Shown here: positions 16,844 through 25,856 of the stretch, one piece after another
How the letters are laid out: every line of letters starts with the position of its first letter
How positions within the stretch are numbered: position 1 is the stretch's first letter
From: an uncultured Pseudomonadales bacterium
Lineage (GTDB): Bacteria > Pseudomonadota > Gammaproteobacteria > Pseudomonadales > Cellvibrionaceae
Reading direction: 5' to 3'
NCBI GenBank assembly: GCA_947494095.1
Contig: CANLTI010000008.1
Location: forward strand, 1-64,000
Length of the DNA stretch: 64,000 nt
Notes under the pieces: model-generated
Databases searched by the model: none
The model's input: only the letters and a program-made list of their open reading frames with translations
Told to the model about the DNA's origin: nothing
Position numbers and translations under genes: made by a program

Positions 16844-17853
16844 TTATTCCCTTGTTCATCACCTTGTTCGGCGGCGACCGGCACAGGAAGGGGGTGCTTG
16901 GGGGAGTGATTGATGAGGCTGAGTGACTTTTTACGCTGCTTTTTGATTTTTTTCAAGGCCTTGTAGCGTGGGTCGTCTAACCATTTAATGAGTGACAAGT
17001 TGCCGTCAAAGTCTTCGACAATGGCGGTGCATGACTCAACCCAGTCGCCTGTATTGTAATACGCGACGCCATCAATCGTACGGCTGCAGGCTTGATGAAT
17101 ATGCCCGCAAATAACGCCGTCATACCCTTGCTTTTGTGCGCCGTAAGCAACGGCCTGTTCGTAGTCATTGATGTAGCGCTGCGCGCGTTGCAAATGCGTT
17201 TTTAAAAACCCCGAAAATGACCAGTAACCTAAATCAAATTGGGCCCGCAAGCGATTAAACTGTCGATTTAAGAACATCAGTAGTTCGTAGCCGTGATCGC
17301 CGATAAAGCGCAATAAACCGCTGGCGCGAGCGACGCCTTCAAATTGATCGCCATGAATAATTAATAGGCGTTGATTGTTGGCGGTAATGTGCGTGGCTTT
17401 ATTAACTAGGCTAATGTTCTCAAAGCGGTTGTTGGCATATTTGCGTAAAAACTCATCGTGATTACCGGTAATGTAGGTGATTTTTACCCCCATTTTAGAG
17501 AGTTTAAAAATACGTTTTACCACGCGACTAAATGCCGGCTTCCAGTAAACGCCCCCTCGCATTTTCCAGCCATCTAAAATATCGCCCACCATATAAAGGT
17601 TTTGAGCGGGGTGGTATTTTAAAAATTGATTCAGTGCGCTAGCTTTACAGTCTTTGGTGCCTAAATGCACATCTGAGATAAAAACGCTGCGCCATTGGGC
17701 TTTGAGGTGTGTATTTTTGAGGCGGTGTTTTTGCTGTTTTTGCTCGGAATTTGGCTGGATGTACTTTAAGCGCTCGGTATCAGCCGTTGTATTGACGGAT
17801 GCTTGAGCGAGGTGGGTATAGCTTTGTTGGTCGACACGGTCATTTTTATTCAT
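16840..17853 (-). CDS. UDP-2,3-diacylglucosamine diphosphatase-like metallophosphoesterase
   Basis: A calcineurin-type phosphoesterase related to LpxH, which cleaves UDP-2,3-diacylglucosamine to lipid X in lipid A synthesis. The 337-residue protein has all metal-binding blocks in order: SDVHLGT, GDILDGW, GNHDEFL, HGDQFEG and GHIHQA. It is longer than E. coli LpxH (240) because of a 45-residue polar N-terminus and a basic C-terminal tail (KKIKKQRKKSL). It belongs to the group found beside, or instead of, classical LpxH, so it could act in lipid A synthesis or on another phosphodiester. No other lpxH candidate is in the window; the other lipid A genes lie 12 kb downstream. Confidence 0.8.
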   Translation of the reverse strand: MNKNDRVDQQSYTHLAQASVNTTADTERLKYIQPNSEQKQQKHRLKNTHLKAQWRSVFISDVHLGTKDCKASALNQFLKYHPAQNLYMVGDILDGWKMRGGVYWKPAFSRVVKRIFKLSKMGVKITYITGNHDEFLRKYANNRFENISLVNKATHITANNQRLLIIHGDQFEGVARASGLLRFIGDHGYELLMFLNRQFNRLRAQFDLGYWSFSGFLKTHLQRAQRYINDYEQAVAYGAQKQGYDGVICGHIHQACSRTIDGVAYYNTGDWVESCTAIVEDFDGNLSLIKWLDDPRYKALKKIKKQRKKSLSLINHSPKHPLPVPVAAEQGDEQGNN

Positions 17854-17944
17854 GTGGGCAGTATCTTTATGTGCGATGACGAATAAATGACAGTTTGTTT
17901 AAGGGTTTGTGACGCTCCCCTTTAGGTCGCTGCAAGTCTGCTTG

Positions 17945-17990
17945 GTGTAAAAAGAGGTGTAAAAAGAGGTGGATATGGATGGTGGATATG
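17945..17990. repeat. Short tandem repeats upstream of rpsB
   Basis: GTGTAAAAAGAG occurs twice in tandem (17945-17956 and 17957-17968), followed by two GTGGATATG motifs at 17969 and 17982. No function is apparent. Confidence 0.8.
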
Positions 17991-18021
17991 AGGGTGTTGG
18001 TCTAACTGTGCTCGCGCGGCC

Positions 18022-18072
18022 TTTATTTGTGAGTGCCTTTATGGTATAAAGCGCGCCCAGCTTTTTGCTGGG
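18022..18072 (+). promoter_or_regulatory. Candidate rpsB promoter and leader hairpin
   Basis: TGGTATAAA (-10 TATAAA at 18045-18050) has an upstream TTTATT at 18022-18027 with 17-bp spacing. Just after the expected start is a hairpin CCCAGC (18056-18061) / GCTGGG (18067-18072). A leader of about 190 bases before rpsB fits the known S2 autoregulation in gammaproteobacteria. The specific S2-binding structure was not identified. Confidence 0.4.
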
Positions 18073-18248
18073 TGAAGTACGGCGTGGTTTTAATACGCTG
18101 GCTTTAATAACTTAACTCTTATTGTCACACATATACCGACACGTTTGCCTGGGTGCTTTTTGAGTCAATACACATTTTGTATTGATGTGAAAGGTTGGTG
18201 ATCGGGGTATATGGAGGCCTAACCCAATACATTTTAGGAATTATATTT

Positions 18249-18986
18249 ATGCCTACAGTAAGCATGCGCGATATGCTCCAGGCTGGTGTTCATTTTGGTC
18301 ACCAAACTCGTTACTGGAACCCCAAAATGGGCCAATACATTTTTGGTGCCCGTAACAAGATTCATATCATTAACCTTGAGCAAACCACTCCTGCGTTTAA
18401 TGAAGCGTTAGAAATTGTTCGTGTTATGGCAACACAAAAGAAGAAAGTTCTTTTTGTTGGTACCAAACGCGCAGCGCAAAAATCTATTGCTGAGCAAGCG
18501 GCCCGTGCTGGTCAGCCGTTTGTTAATCACCGCTGGTTAGGCGGTATGTTAACCAACTACAAAACTATCCGTACTTCTATCCGTCGCTACCGCGATTTAG
18601 AAGCGCAAAGCCAAGACGGTACTTTTGAAAAGTTAACTAAAAAAGAAGCGTTAATGCGCACCCGTATGATGGAAAAGCTTGAGCGTTCTATCGGTGGTAT
18701 TAAAGATATGGGCGGCTTGCCTGACGCTTTGTTTGTTGTTGATGTTGAGCACGAGCGCATTGCTGTTCAAGAAGCCAACAAATTAGGTATTCCGGTTATT
18801 GCAATCGTTGATACTAACTCAAACCCTGCGGGCGTTGATTACGTTATCCCTGGTAACGATGATGCGATTCGCGCGATCAAACTTTACACCACGGCTATGG
18901 CTGATGCGTGTTTAGAGGGCGTAGGCTCAAATGGTCAGGATGAGTTTGTAGAAGAAGTTGAAGGCGACGAGCAAGCTCAAGCCTAG
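18249..18986 (+). CDS. rpsB: 30S ribosomal protein S2
   Basis: A small-subunit ribosomal protein needed for S1 binding. From ATG 18249 ([27 protein letters not shown]) it has 245 residues, near the usual 241. AGGAATT precedes the start. An upstream GTG extension at 18195 has no family support. [27 protein letters not shown] and [14 protein letters not shown] are family blocks. The tail is acidic ([13 protein letters not shown]). It leads the rpsB-tsf-pyrH-frr set; an attenuator-like hairpin separates it from tsf. Confidence 0.98.
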   Translation: MPTVSMRDMLQAGVHFGHQTRYWNPKMGQYIFGARNKIHIINLEQTTPAFNEALEIVRVMATQKKKVLFVGTKRAAQKSIAEQAARAGQPFVNHRWLGGMLTNYKTIRTSIRRYRDLEAQSQDGTFEKLTKKEALMRTRMMEKLERSIGGIKDMGGLPDALFVVDVEHERIAVQEANKLGIPVIAIVDTNSNPAGVDYVIPGNDDAIRAIKLYTTAMADACLEGVGSNGQDEFVEEVEGDEQAQA

Positions 18987-19037
18987 CTTTTATAACCGCT
19001 GCTGAGCTTATTCATGTGGCGGTAATATCTTGATGTT

Positions 19038-19065
19038 AAAAGGGGGTTTTTGCCCCCCTTTTTTT
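19038..19065 (+). terminator. Attenuator/terminator between rpsB and tsf
   Basis: AAAAGGGGG (19038-19046) pairs with CCCCC plus the following T-run (19053-19065). This matches the partial termination between rpsB and tsf known in E. coli. Confidence 0.85.
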
Positions 19066-19095
19066 AATTATTTTTTCTTCTTGAGGATAGTAATC

Positions 19096-19965
19096 ATGGC
19101 AATTTCTGCTTCTATGGTTAAAGAGTTGCGCGAGCGCACAGGCCTTGGCATGCTCGAGTGCAAAAAAGCACTTAAAGAAACCGATGGCAACGTTGATCAA
19201 GCAATTGAGAACTTGCGTAAATTAAGCGGCTTAAAAGCAGCTAAAAAAGCAGGTCGTACAGCGGCTGACGGCGTTGTTAGCGTTAAAGTTGCGGAAGATG
19301 GCTCTTACGGTGCATTGATTGAGCTTAACAGTGAAACTGACTTTGTTGCACGCGATGAAGTGTTTTTAGGTTTTGCTGAAAAAGTATTAACCGCGGCCTT
19401 TGATGCGAAAGAAACCGACGTTGCTACTGTAATGGCTGGCGATTTAGAATCTGAGCGCGAAGCCATGGTTCAAAAAATTGGCGAAAACATTGGCGTGCGT
19501 CGCTTAGCGGCTATTGCTACTGATGGCGTAGTGGGTGCTTATAAGCATTCAAACAACCGCATTGCTGTATTGGTTGAGCTTAAAGGCGGTACTTCTGAGT
19601 TGGCGCGTGACATTGCGATGCACGTTGCAGCGGTAAACCCACAAGTGGTTTCACCTGATCAAATGCCACAAGATCTTGTTCAAAAAGAAAAAGAAATCAT
19701 TGCCTCTCAGCCAGATATGGCTGGCAAGCCAGAAGCCATTGTTGAGAAAATGGTGATGGGTCGTATTTCTAAGTTTCTTAAAGAAAGCAGCTTAATCGAG
19801 CAGCCGTTTGTTAAAAACCCAGAGTTAACTGTGGGTGCTTTGGCTAAGCAAGCTGGCGCAGAGGTTGTTAGCTTTATCCGCTTAGAAGTGGGTGAAGGTA
19901 TTGAAATAGAAGAGACCGACTTCGCATCAGAAGTTGCTGCGCAAATTGCGGCGGCAGGTAAGTAA
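19096..19965 (+). CDS. tsf: Elongation factor Ts
   Basis: The nucleotide exchange factor for EF-Tu. From ATG 19096 ([26 protein letters not shown]) it has 289 residues, slightly longer than the E. coli protein. The N-terminal UBA-like domain, the TDFVARDE motif that contacts EF-Tu, HVAAVNPQ and the final [13 protein letters not shown] strand are all present. The frame opens upstream through the attenuator, but that extension is not coding in relatives. A double hairpin with a T-run follows. Confidence 0.98.
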   Translation: MAISASMVKELRERTGLGMLECKKALKETDGNVDQAIENLRKLSGLKAAKKAGRTAADGVVSVKVAEDGSYGALIELNSETDFVARDEVFLGFAEKVLTAAFDAKETDVATVMAGDLESEREAMVQKIGENIGVRRLAAIATDGVVGAYKHSNNRIAVLVELKGGTSELARDIAMHVAAVNPQVVSPDQMPQDLVQKEKEIIASQPDMAGKPEAIVEKMVMGRISKFLKESSLIEQPFVKNPELTVGALAKQAGAEVVSFIRLEVGEGIEIEETDFASEVAAQIAAAGK

Positions 19966-20062
19966 ATTGCCGTTTGGGGTTGGCTTTAGCTGTGTAAAAT
20001 AGCGTGATGTTGATCAGTCTTCATTGCTTTTTACGGTAAATATTATGGCTAATAGCCAATCC

Positions 20063-20121
20063 TAAGGCGCAAGATGCGCCTTAAACCTTTCTATTTAAAA
20101 GGCGGGAGTCACACCTCCCGC
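20063..20121 (+). terminator. Two hairpins after tsf, the second a Rho-independent terminator
   Basis: The first stem is TAAGGCGCA (20063-20071) / TGCGCCTTA (20075-20083). The second is AAAAGGCGGGAG (20097-20108) / CTCCCGCCTTTT (20115-20126) and ends in a T-run. They lie between tsf and pyrH, so pyrH probably has its own promoter as well as read-through. Confidence 0.85.
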
Positions 20122-20165
20122 CTTTTTGCTGTTAAACTGCCGCCAAATTTTTTTGGAGACTAGTT

Positions 20166-20918
20166 ATGCCGACGACACGCGATCGCAAGTACAAGCGCAT
20201 ATTGCTCAAGCTAAGTGGCGAGCAGCTCATGGGTGAAGAAGGGTTTGGTATTGACCCTAAAGTATTAGATAAAATGGCCCTAGAGATTGGCCAGCTTGTG
20301 GGTATTGGTGTTCAGGTGGGCTTGGTTATTGGCGGTGGCAATTTGTTCCGCGGTGCAGCATTGAGCCGAGCGGGGCTTGACCGCGTGACAGGCGACCATA
20401 TGGGTATGTTGGCCACTGTGATGAATGCTTTGGCAATGCGTGACGCGCTAGAGCGTTCTAATATTTCCTCTACAGTCATGTCGTCTATTCCGATGAGTGG
20501 CGTTGTTGAACACTATGATCGCCGCCGTGCTATTCGTTTACTGGGCGATGGTGAGGTCGTGATCTTCTCGGCGGGTACTGGCAATCCATTTTTTACCACC
20601 GATTCTGCCGCGTGTTTGCGAGGTATCGAGGTTGAAGCTGAGATTGTTCTTAAAGCCACAAAAGTCGACGGTGTGTATACCGCTGACCCGGTAAAAGACC
20701 CTACAGCAACCCGTTACGACCGTTTAAGTTACGATACTGTATTAGCTGATAAGCTCGGTGTTATGGATTTAACGGCAATTTGCTTGTGCGATGAACACGA
20801 TATGCCCGTAAGAGTGTTTAAAATGGATAAGCCAGGCGCACTCTTAAATATTGTAGTGGGTGGTGACGAAGGCACTTTGATTACGGCTGCAGGGGATAAG
20901 CCCTCTAGTTCATCTTAG
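20166..20918 (+). CDS. pyrH: UMP kinase
   Basis: Phosphorylates UMP to UDP. This is the bacterial hexameric enzyme of the amino acid kinase fold. 250 residues (E. coli 241). Family blocks in order: [85 protein letters not shown] and [24 protein letters not shown] lies before the ATG at 20166. The last ten residues (GDKPSSSS) are an unconserved tail. frr follows after 71 bases. Confidence 0.98.
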   Translation: MPTTRDRKYKRILLKLSGEQLMGEEGFGIDPKVLDKMALEIGQLVGIGVQVGLVIGGGNLFRGAALSRAGLDRVTGDHMGMLATVMNALAMRDALERSNISSTVMSSIPMSGVVEHYDRRRAIRLLGDGEVVIFSAGTGNPFFTTDSAACLRGIEVEAEIVLKATKVDGVYTADPVKDPTATRYDRLSYDTVLADKLGVMDLTAICLCDEHDMPVRVFKMDKPGALLNIVVGGDEGTLITAAGDKPSSSS

Positions 20919-20989
20919 ATAAAGCAGAACGTTACTCATAACCACATTTAAAATTCAATTGTTATTCCTATAAAGCATTAGGTGAAACC

Positions 20990-21547
20990 ATGATCAATGA
21001 AATCAAAAAAGATGCCGAAGAGCGCATGAAAAAAGCGATATCGGCCTTAGGTACTAATTTTAATAAAATCCGTACAGGTCGCGCTCATCCTAGTATCTTA
21101 GACAGCGTGATGGTGTCTTACTATGGCTCTGCGACACCTTTGGCACAGGTTGCTAATGTGAGCGTATTAGATGCCCGCACTTTATCGATTAGTGCCTGGG
21201 AAAAAAATATAGTCCCAGACATTGAAAAAGCGATTATGAAGTCTGATTTGGGCTTAAACCCTTCATCAATGGGTGAGTTAATTCGTGTTCCTATGCCGGC
21301 ATTAACCGAAGAAACGCGTAAAAACTACATCAAGCAAGCAAAAACAGAAGCCGAAAATGCACGCATCTCTGTGCGTAACGTGCGTCGCGATGCGAACGCC
21401 GCGTTAAAAGACTTAGTCAAAGATAAAGAAATCAGTGAAGATGACGAGCGTCGCGCACAAGACGAAGTTCAAAAAGTCACGAATAAGTATATTGCTGAAG
21501 TTGATGCCGGCTTTGCGGCTAAAGAAAAAGACTTAATGGAAATCTAA
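20990..21547 (+). CDS. frr: Ribosome recycling factor
   Basis: Splits post-termination ribosomes with EF-G. The 185 residues equal E. coli RRF. Landmarks are [29 protein letters not shown], and the C-terminal helices with [26 protein letters not shown]. uppS follows 33 bases later. Confidence 0.98.
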   Translation: MINEIKKDAEERMKKAISALGTNFNKIRTGRAHPSILDSVMVSYYGSATPLAQVANVSVLDARTLSISAWEKNIVPDIEKAIMKSDLGLNPSSMGELIRVPMPALTEETRKNYIKQAKTEAENARISVRNVRRDANAALKDLVKDKEISEDDERRAQDEVQKVTNKYIAEVDAGFAAKEKDLMEI

Positions 21548-21580
21548 GACCCTGACGGTTCTTTGTAAAAGGGTTAGTGT

Positions 21581-22306
21581 GTGAATTCTCTTCGTCATGT
21601 TGCCATTATTATGGATGGCAATAACCGCTGGGCAAAACAGCAAGGCAAAAAAGGTATTGCCGGCCATAAGGCCGGTGTTGAGCGTATTCGCGATGTACTT
21701 GCGGCTAGCCGCAAGCGTGGCGTTGAAGCGTTGACCTTATTTGCCTTTAGTAGCGAAAACTGGAAGCGTCCTCCCAAAGAGGTTGAAGCGTTGATGGGCC
21801 TTTTTTATAACTATTTAAAAAAGGAAGCCAAAAAGCTGGCCAACGATGGTGTACGCCTGAAAGTTATTGGTAGTCGTGACCGATTTAGCCCTAAATTGTA
21901 CGATGCCATTTTAGAGGCTGAAGCGATTGCTAAAAACGCGCAAAGCACATTGGTTATTGCGGCTGATTACGGCGGTAAATGGGATATTGCTCATGCGGCT
22001 AAGCAGCTGGCGCTACAGGTTGAAGCGGGTACTTTGCATGCTAGCGCGATTACCGAGCAAAGCTTAGATGCTTTTATGTCAACGGCAGATTTACCACCGT
22101 TAGATTTATTGGTGCGCACAGGCGGGGAATTACGCATTAGTAATTACCTGTTGTGGCAAGCGGCCTATGCTGAGCTGTATTTTAGCCCATTATTATGGCC
22201 GGATTTTGACGCTGCAGCGATGGATGCTGTCGTCGACGACTTCCATGCTCGCCAGCGCCGTTTTGGCCAAACAAGCGAGCAAATAGAAGCCGGTTTAGGA
22301 GATTAA
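21581..22306 (+). CDS. uppS: Undecaprenyl diphosphate synthase
   Basis: A cis-prenyltransferase that makes the C55 lipid carrier used for peptidoglycan and polysaccharide export. 241 residues from GTG 21581, with AAAAGGG nearby upstream. HVAIIMDGNNRWA contains the catalytic Asp; the FAFSSENWKRPPKEVEALMGLF helix and LLVRTGGELRISNYLLWQAAYAELYF complete the family pattern. The more common RTGGEXRISNFLLWQ is intact. It overlaps the operon flow into cdsA with one base between stop and start. Confidence 0.97.
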   Translation: MNSLRHVAIIMDGNNRWAKQQGKKGIAGHKAGVERIRDVLAASRKRGVEALTLFAFSSENWKRPPKEVEALMGLFYNYLKKEAKKLANDGVRLKVIGSRDRFSPKLYDAILEAEAIAKNAQSTLVIAADYGGKWDIAHAAKQLALQVEAGTLHASAITEQSLDAFMSTADLPPLDLLVRTGGELRISNYLLWQAAYAELYFSPLLWPDFDAAAMDAVVDDFHARQRRFGQTSEQIEAGLGD

Positions 22307-22307
22307 A

Positions 22308-23135
22308 GTGCTGAAGCAACGCGTCATCACCGCCACAATATTAGTGATTGTTTTTTTAAGCTGTTTATTTGTTTTACCGCCTGTTGCTTTTCAAGGTTTT
22401 GTGCTTTTAATGTTTGCCATAGCCGCTTGGGAATTTTCTTTGTTGGCGGGTTTGGGTTTGCAGCAGCCGGTTGTGCGTATTGCTTTTAGTGTATTGCTCA
22501 CCCTGAGTGTGGCGGCTACGTGGTATTTTTTACCGCTTATCGGTCAAGGCGGTGCAGTAAAAACATTTTTTAGCGCAGCGGCACTGTGGTGGGCGCTGGC
22601 TTTATTGTGGGTGCAAGGCTATCCCTCTAGTACGCTTTTTTGGCGCAGTGTTTTGGCGAGAGTCATTATGGGTTTTTTGACCTTGGTGCCAGCAGGCGTC
22701 GGCGTACTCATGCTGCACAGCGCTGATAACGGGCAGTGGCTGGTCTTGGCTTTGCTAGCTTTAGTCGCGGCGGCGGATACGGGCGCGTATTTTAGTGGTA
22801 AGGCTTTTGGTCGGCGTAAGCTGGCGCCTAATGTTAGCCCAGGTAAATCCTGGGAAGGCGTAATAGGCGGGCTGATCTTTGTTGCGTGTTTGGCGTTAGC
22901 TTACAGTAGTTGGGTAGGCGGTCACTGGTATTTAGGGCTTGTCATTGCGCTGCCTGCTGCTGCGGTATCTGTGTTAGGCGACTTGTTTGAAAGCATGCTT
23001 AAGCGCCATTGTGGCGTGAAAGATTCGGGTATTATTTTACCCGGGCATGGTGGTGTTTTAGATCGTATAGATGGTGTAACCGCTGCAGCCCCGATTTTTG
23101 TACTGGCATTATTGGCCACAGGTTGGGCACTGTAA
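22308..23135 (+). CDS. cdsA: Phosphatidate cytidylyltransferase
   Basis: An inner-membrane enzyme that makes CDP-diacylglycerol for phospholipid synthesis. 275 residues from GTG 22308 (GGAG upstream inside uppS), with about eight hydrophobic segments. The C-terminal signature is clear: ADTGAYFSGKAFGRRKLAPNVSPGKSWEG, then GDLFESMLKRHCGVKDSGIILPGHGGVLDRIDG. Its stop codon overlaps the dxr start as TAATG, indicating coupled translation. Confidence 0.96.
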   Translation: MLKQRVITATILVIVFLSCLFVLPPVAFQGFVLLMFAIAAWEFSLLAGLGLQQPVVRIAFSVLLTLSVAATWYFLPLIGQGGAVKTFFSAAALWWALALLWVQGYPSSTLFWRSVLARVIMGFLTLVPAGVGVLMLHSADNGQWLVLALLALVAAADTGAYFSGKAFGRRKLAPNVSPGKSWEGVIGGLIFVACLALAYSSWVGGHWYLGLVIALPAAAVSVLGDLFESMLKRHCGVKDSGIILPGHGGVLDRIDGVTAAAPIFVLALLATGWAL

Positions 23136-24361
23136 TGACGGTAATGCATAGTAGTGCGCCTATTGACAGCCACGATAGCAGTCAAAAAGAGTCTATTGTT
23201 GTTTTAGGGGCGACAGGTTCGATTGGCGTCAATACGCTGGATATTATTGCGCGGCATCATGAGCGTTACCGTGTTTTTGCGCTAACCGGTTATTCGCAAA
23301 TCGAGCGTTTAAAAGAGCAGTGTCTCACTTTTAGCCCTATATATGCCGTTGTTGGGCAAGAGCAAGATGCCAAGTTATTGCGTTTAGCGCTACAGCGTGC
23401 AGGCTCTAAAACAGAGGTGTTATTTGGCCCACAGGCTTTGATTGATGTGTGCGAGGCGGAAGCGGTGAGCACCGTCGTGGCAGCCATTGTGGGTGCCGCA
23501 GGCCTATTGCCGACGATGGCTGCGGTCAAACAGGGTAAAAAAGTTTTACTAGCCAATAAAGAATCATTGGTGATGGCCGGTAGCTTATTTATGCAGGCAG
23601 TGCAAAAACACAAGGCCAAGCTATTACCTGTTGATAGCGAGCATAATGCCATCTTTCAGTGCTTGCCCGAAAATTTTCAATCTTTAGATGATGCCGGTAT
23701 TTCACGCATACTACTAACGGGTTCGGGCGGCCCTTTTCGGCTACATAATCATGCCGAGCTACAATCGATCACCCCTGCGCAAGCCTGTGCGCATCCTAAT
23801 TGGGATATGGGTAAAAAAATCTCGGTAGACTCTGCCACCATGATGAACAAAGGCTTAGAGTTTATTGAAGCGTGCTGGTTGTTTGGTGCGCGCAGCGAAC
23901 AAATTGAAATTGTCGTGCACCCGCAAAGTATTGTGCACTCGATGGTAGAGTACAATGATGGCTCAGTGATATGCCAAATGGGCATGCCCGATATGCGTAC
24001 ACCTATTGCCAATTGTTTAAGTTGGCCCCGGCGTATTGAGTCGGGGGTTGAGCGTTTAGACTTTACACGCCTCGCTAATTTAGAATTTCATGCGCCTGAT
24101 TTTGAGCGTTTTCCTTGTTTACAGCTGGCTATCGATGCCATCAATAGTGGCGGTACGGCACCGGCGATTGTGAATGCGGCCAATGAAGTTGCAGTGGCTG
24201 CATTTTTAGACAATAAAATTCGCTTTTTGGATATTGCGCGTGTCGTGGCTGAGGTTGCGAGCATGCAAAGTTCTTTAGAACCAACGTGTATCGATGAGGT
24301 CATAGCAGCCGACTCTGAAGCGCGAGAGCGATCTAGCCACTTTATTGCGAGCATTCATTAG
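23135..24361 (+). CDS. dxr: 1-deoxy-D-xylulose 5-phosphate reductoisomerase
   Basis: Converts DXP to MEP, the committed step of the non-mevalonate isoprenoid pathway whose product is used by UppS upstream. 408 residues from the ATG at 23135 that overlaps the cdsA stop; ATG 23144 is also possible. NADPH site VVLGATGSIGVNTLDII, then LLANKESLVMAG, VDSEHNAIFQCL with the metal ligands, GGPFR, VDSATMMNKGLE, and HPQSIVHSMVEYNDGS. Normal length for the family. Confidence 0.97.
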   Translation: MTVMHSSAPIDSHDSSQKESIVVLGATGSIGVNTLDIIARHHERYRVFALTGYSQIERLKEQCLTFSPIYAVVGQEQDAKLLRLALQRAGSKTEVLFGPQALIDVCEAEAVSTVVAAIVGAAGLLPTMAAVKQGKKVLLANKESLVMAGSLFMQAVQKHKAKLLPVDSEHNAIFQCLPENFQSLDDAGISRILLTGSGGPFRLHNHAELQSITPAQACAHPNWDMGKKISVDSATMMNKGLEFIEACWLFGARSEQIEIVVHPQSIVHSMVEYNDGSVICQMGMPDMRTPIANCLSWPRRIESGVERLDFTRLANLEFHAPDFERFPCLQLAIDAINSGGTAPAIVNAANEVAVAAFLDNKIRFLDIARVVAEVASMQSSLEPTCIDEVIAADSEARERSSHFIASIH

Positions 24362-24404
24362 TATGCTGGTATTTTACTCGCGCCATTACTGTTAAGGCTT
24401 TTTT

Positions 24405-25772
24405 GTGTTTCTCATTCAAACCGTATTAGCATTTTTGTTTATATTATTGGTGTTAGTCTCTATTCACGAGTGGGGGCATTTTATTGTTGCTCGCAAGTGT
24501 GGTGTAAAAGTTTTGCGGTTTTCTGTGGGTTTTGGTAAGCCTTTTTGGAAAACGACAGACAAGTACGGTACTGAATTTGCCATAGCGCCCATTCCGCTAG
24601 GCGGCTACGTTAAAATGTTGGATGCATCAGAGGAAAACATTACACCAGAAGATAAAAACAAAACCTTTGAAAGTCGCAATACGTGGCAGCAAGTGGCCAT
24701 TTTGGCGGCTGGGCCTGCGGCTAATTTTGTGCTCGCTTTTTTTGTTTTTTGGTGGTTAGCTGTTCAAGAGGTTACAATCCCAAGCGCTGTGATTGGTGAT
24801 GTGCAGCCTAACTCGCCAGCCGCGTTTGCCGGTGTTGATGCTGGCCAGCAAATTATCGCCGTTGATGGCGTTGCAACGCCGGGTCGCAAAGAGGTGTTTG
24901 ACCGATTGGCGAGGCGCTTAGGTGAAACAGGCAGTATTATACTCACCGTGCAATACCCCGAAAGCCAGAGCTTAACATACGATATGGAGGTTGTTATTGA
25001 TGACTGGCTGCAAGGCACCGAGGCTCCCAACCCGTTAGAGGGGATAGGCTTAAGCTTTTATACCCCTCAGATACCGGCCAAAATAGGGGCTGTATCACCT
25101 GGCAGCGCAGCTGATATAGCGGGTTTGAAAGCCGGTGATGAAATTACCGCAATTGATGACGTAGTGGTCAAACGCTGGCAAGATTGGGCCGAATACGTAC
25201 AGGCGCGCCCGAACCAAACCGTTGTCTTAAGTGTGCTGCGCGAGCAAAATAATTTGATATTGCCTATCGTCCCAAGCATAGTAGATGACGAGCAAGGGAA
25301 TAAAGTGGGCCGTGTGGGCGTGACTGCAACGAGAGTGGCTTGGCCACCAGAGATGTTAGTGACACGCAAATTAGGTTTTATGATGGGAATGCAACACGCG
25401 CTGAACGAAACCTGGGGAACCTCTGCCATGATTGTGGTATCCATCAAAAAATTATTGTTGGGGCAAATTTCGACAAAAAATTTAAGTGGACCTATTGGTA
25501 TTGCGCAAGTCGCTGGCGAGTCTGCCCGAGCGGGGTTGTCATATTACCTAGGTGTTATGGCCTTGATCAGTGTTTCTTTGGGTGTGTTTAATTTATTGCC
25601 TATTCCTATTTTAGATGGTGGGAGAATTGTATTTAGTGTTATTGAGGGTATACAAGGTAAGCCGGTATCTGATCGTATAAAAATGTTGGGCATGCAGTTA
25701 GGCTTGGCATTTTTAGCGGTAATGATGGTGATGTCCTTTTACAACGATATATTAAGGCTGATAAAAGCATAA
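24405..25772 (+). CDS. rseP: Site-2 protease RseP
   Basis: An inner-membrane zinc protease that cuts the anti-sigma factor RseA and signal peptide remnants. 455 residues from GTG 24405. HEWGH (residues 21-25) lies in the first membrane segment. Two PDZ domains follow (GVDAGQQIIAVDG; GLKAGDEITAIDD), and the C-terminal LPIPILDGGRIVF motif gives the third metal ligand. The order dxr-rseP-bamA is the usual one, linking envelope stress signalling to outer-membrane assembly. Confidence 0.96.
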   Translation: MFLIQTVLAFLFILLVLVSIHEWGHFIVARKCGVKVLRFSVGFGKPFWKTTDKYGTEFAIAPIPLGGYVKMLDASEENITPEDKNKTFESRNTWQQVAILAAGPAANFVLAFFVFWWLAVQEVTIPSAVIGDVQPNSPAAFAGVDAGQQIIAVDGVATPGRKEVFDRLARRLGETGSIILTVQYPESQSLTYDMEVVIDDWLQGTEAPNPLEGIGLSFYTPQIPAKIGAVSPGSAADIAGLKAGDEITAIDDVVVKRWQDWAEYVQARPNQTVVLSVLREQNNLILPIVPSIVDDEQGNKVGRVGVTATRVAWPPEMLVTRKLGFMMGMQHALNETWGTSAMIVVSIKKLLLGQISTKNLSGPIGIAQVAGESARAGLSYYLGVMALISVSLGVFNLLPIPILDGGRIVFSVIEGIQGKPVSDRIKMLGMQLGLAFLAVMMVMSFYNDILRLIKA

Positions 25773-25856
25773 GCAGCCTAAACACGAAATTTTAATCCGG
25801 CCTTTTAAGCCGCATTAACGTTATAACAACAATTATTAGTAAGAGCATATTAGCGA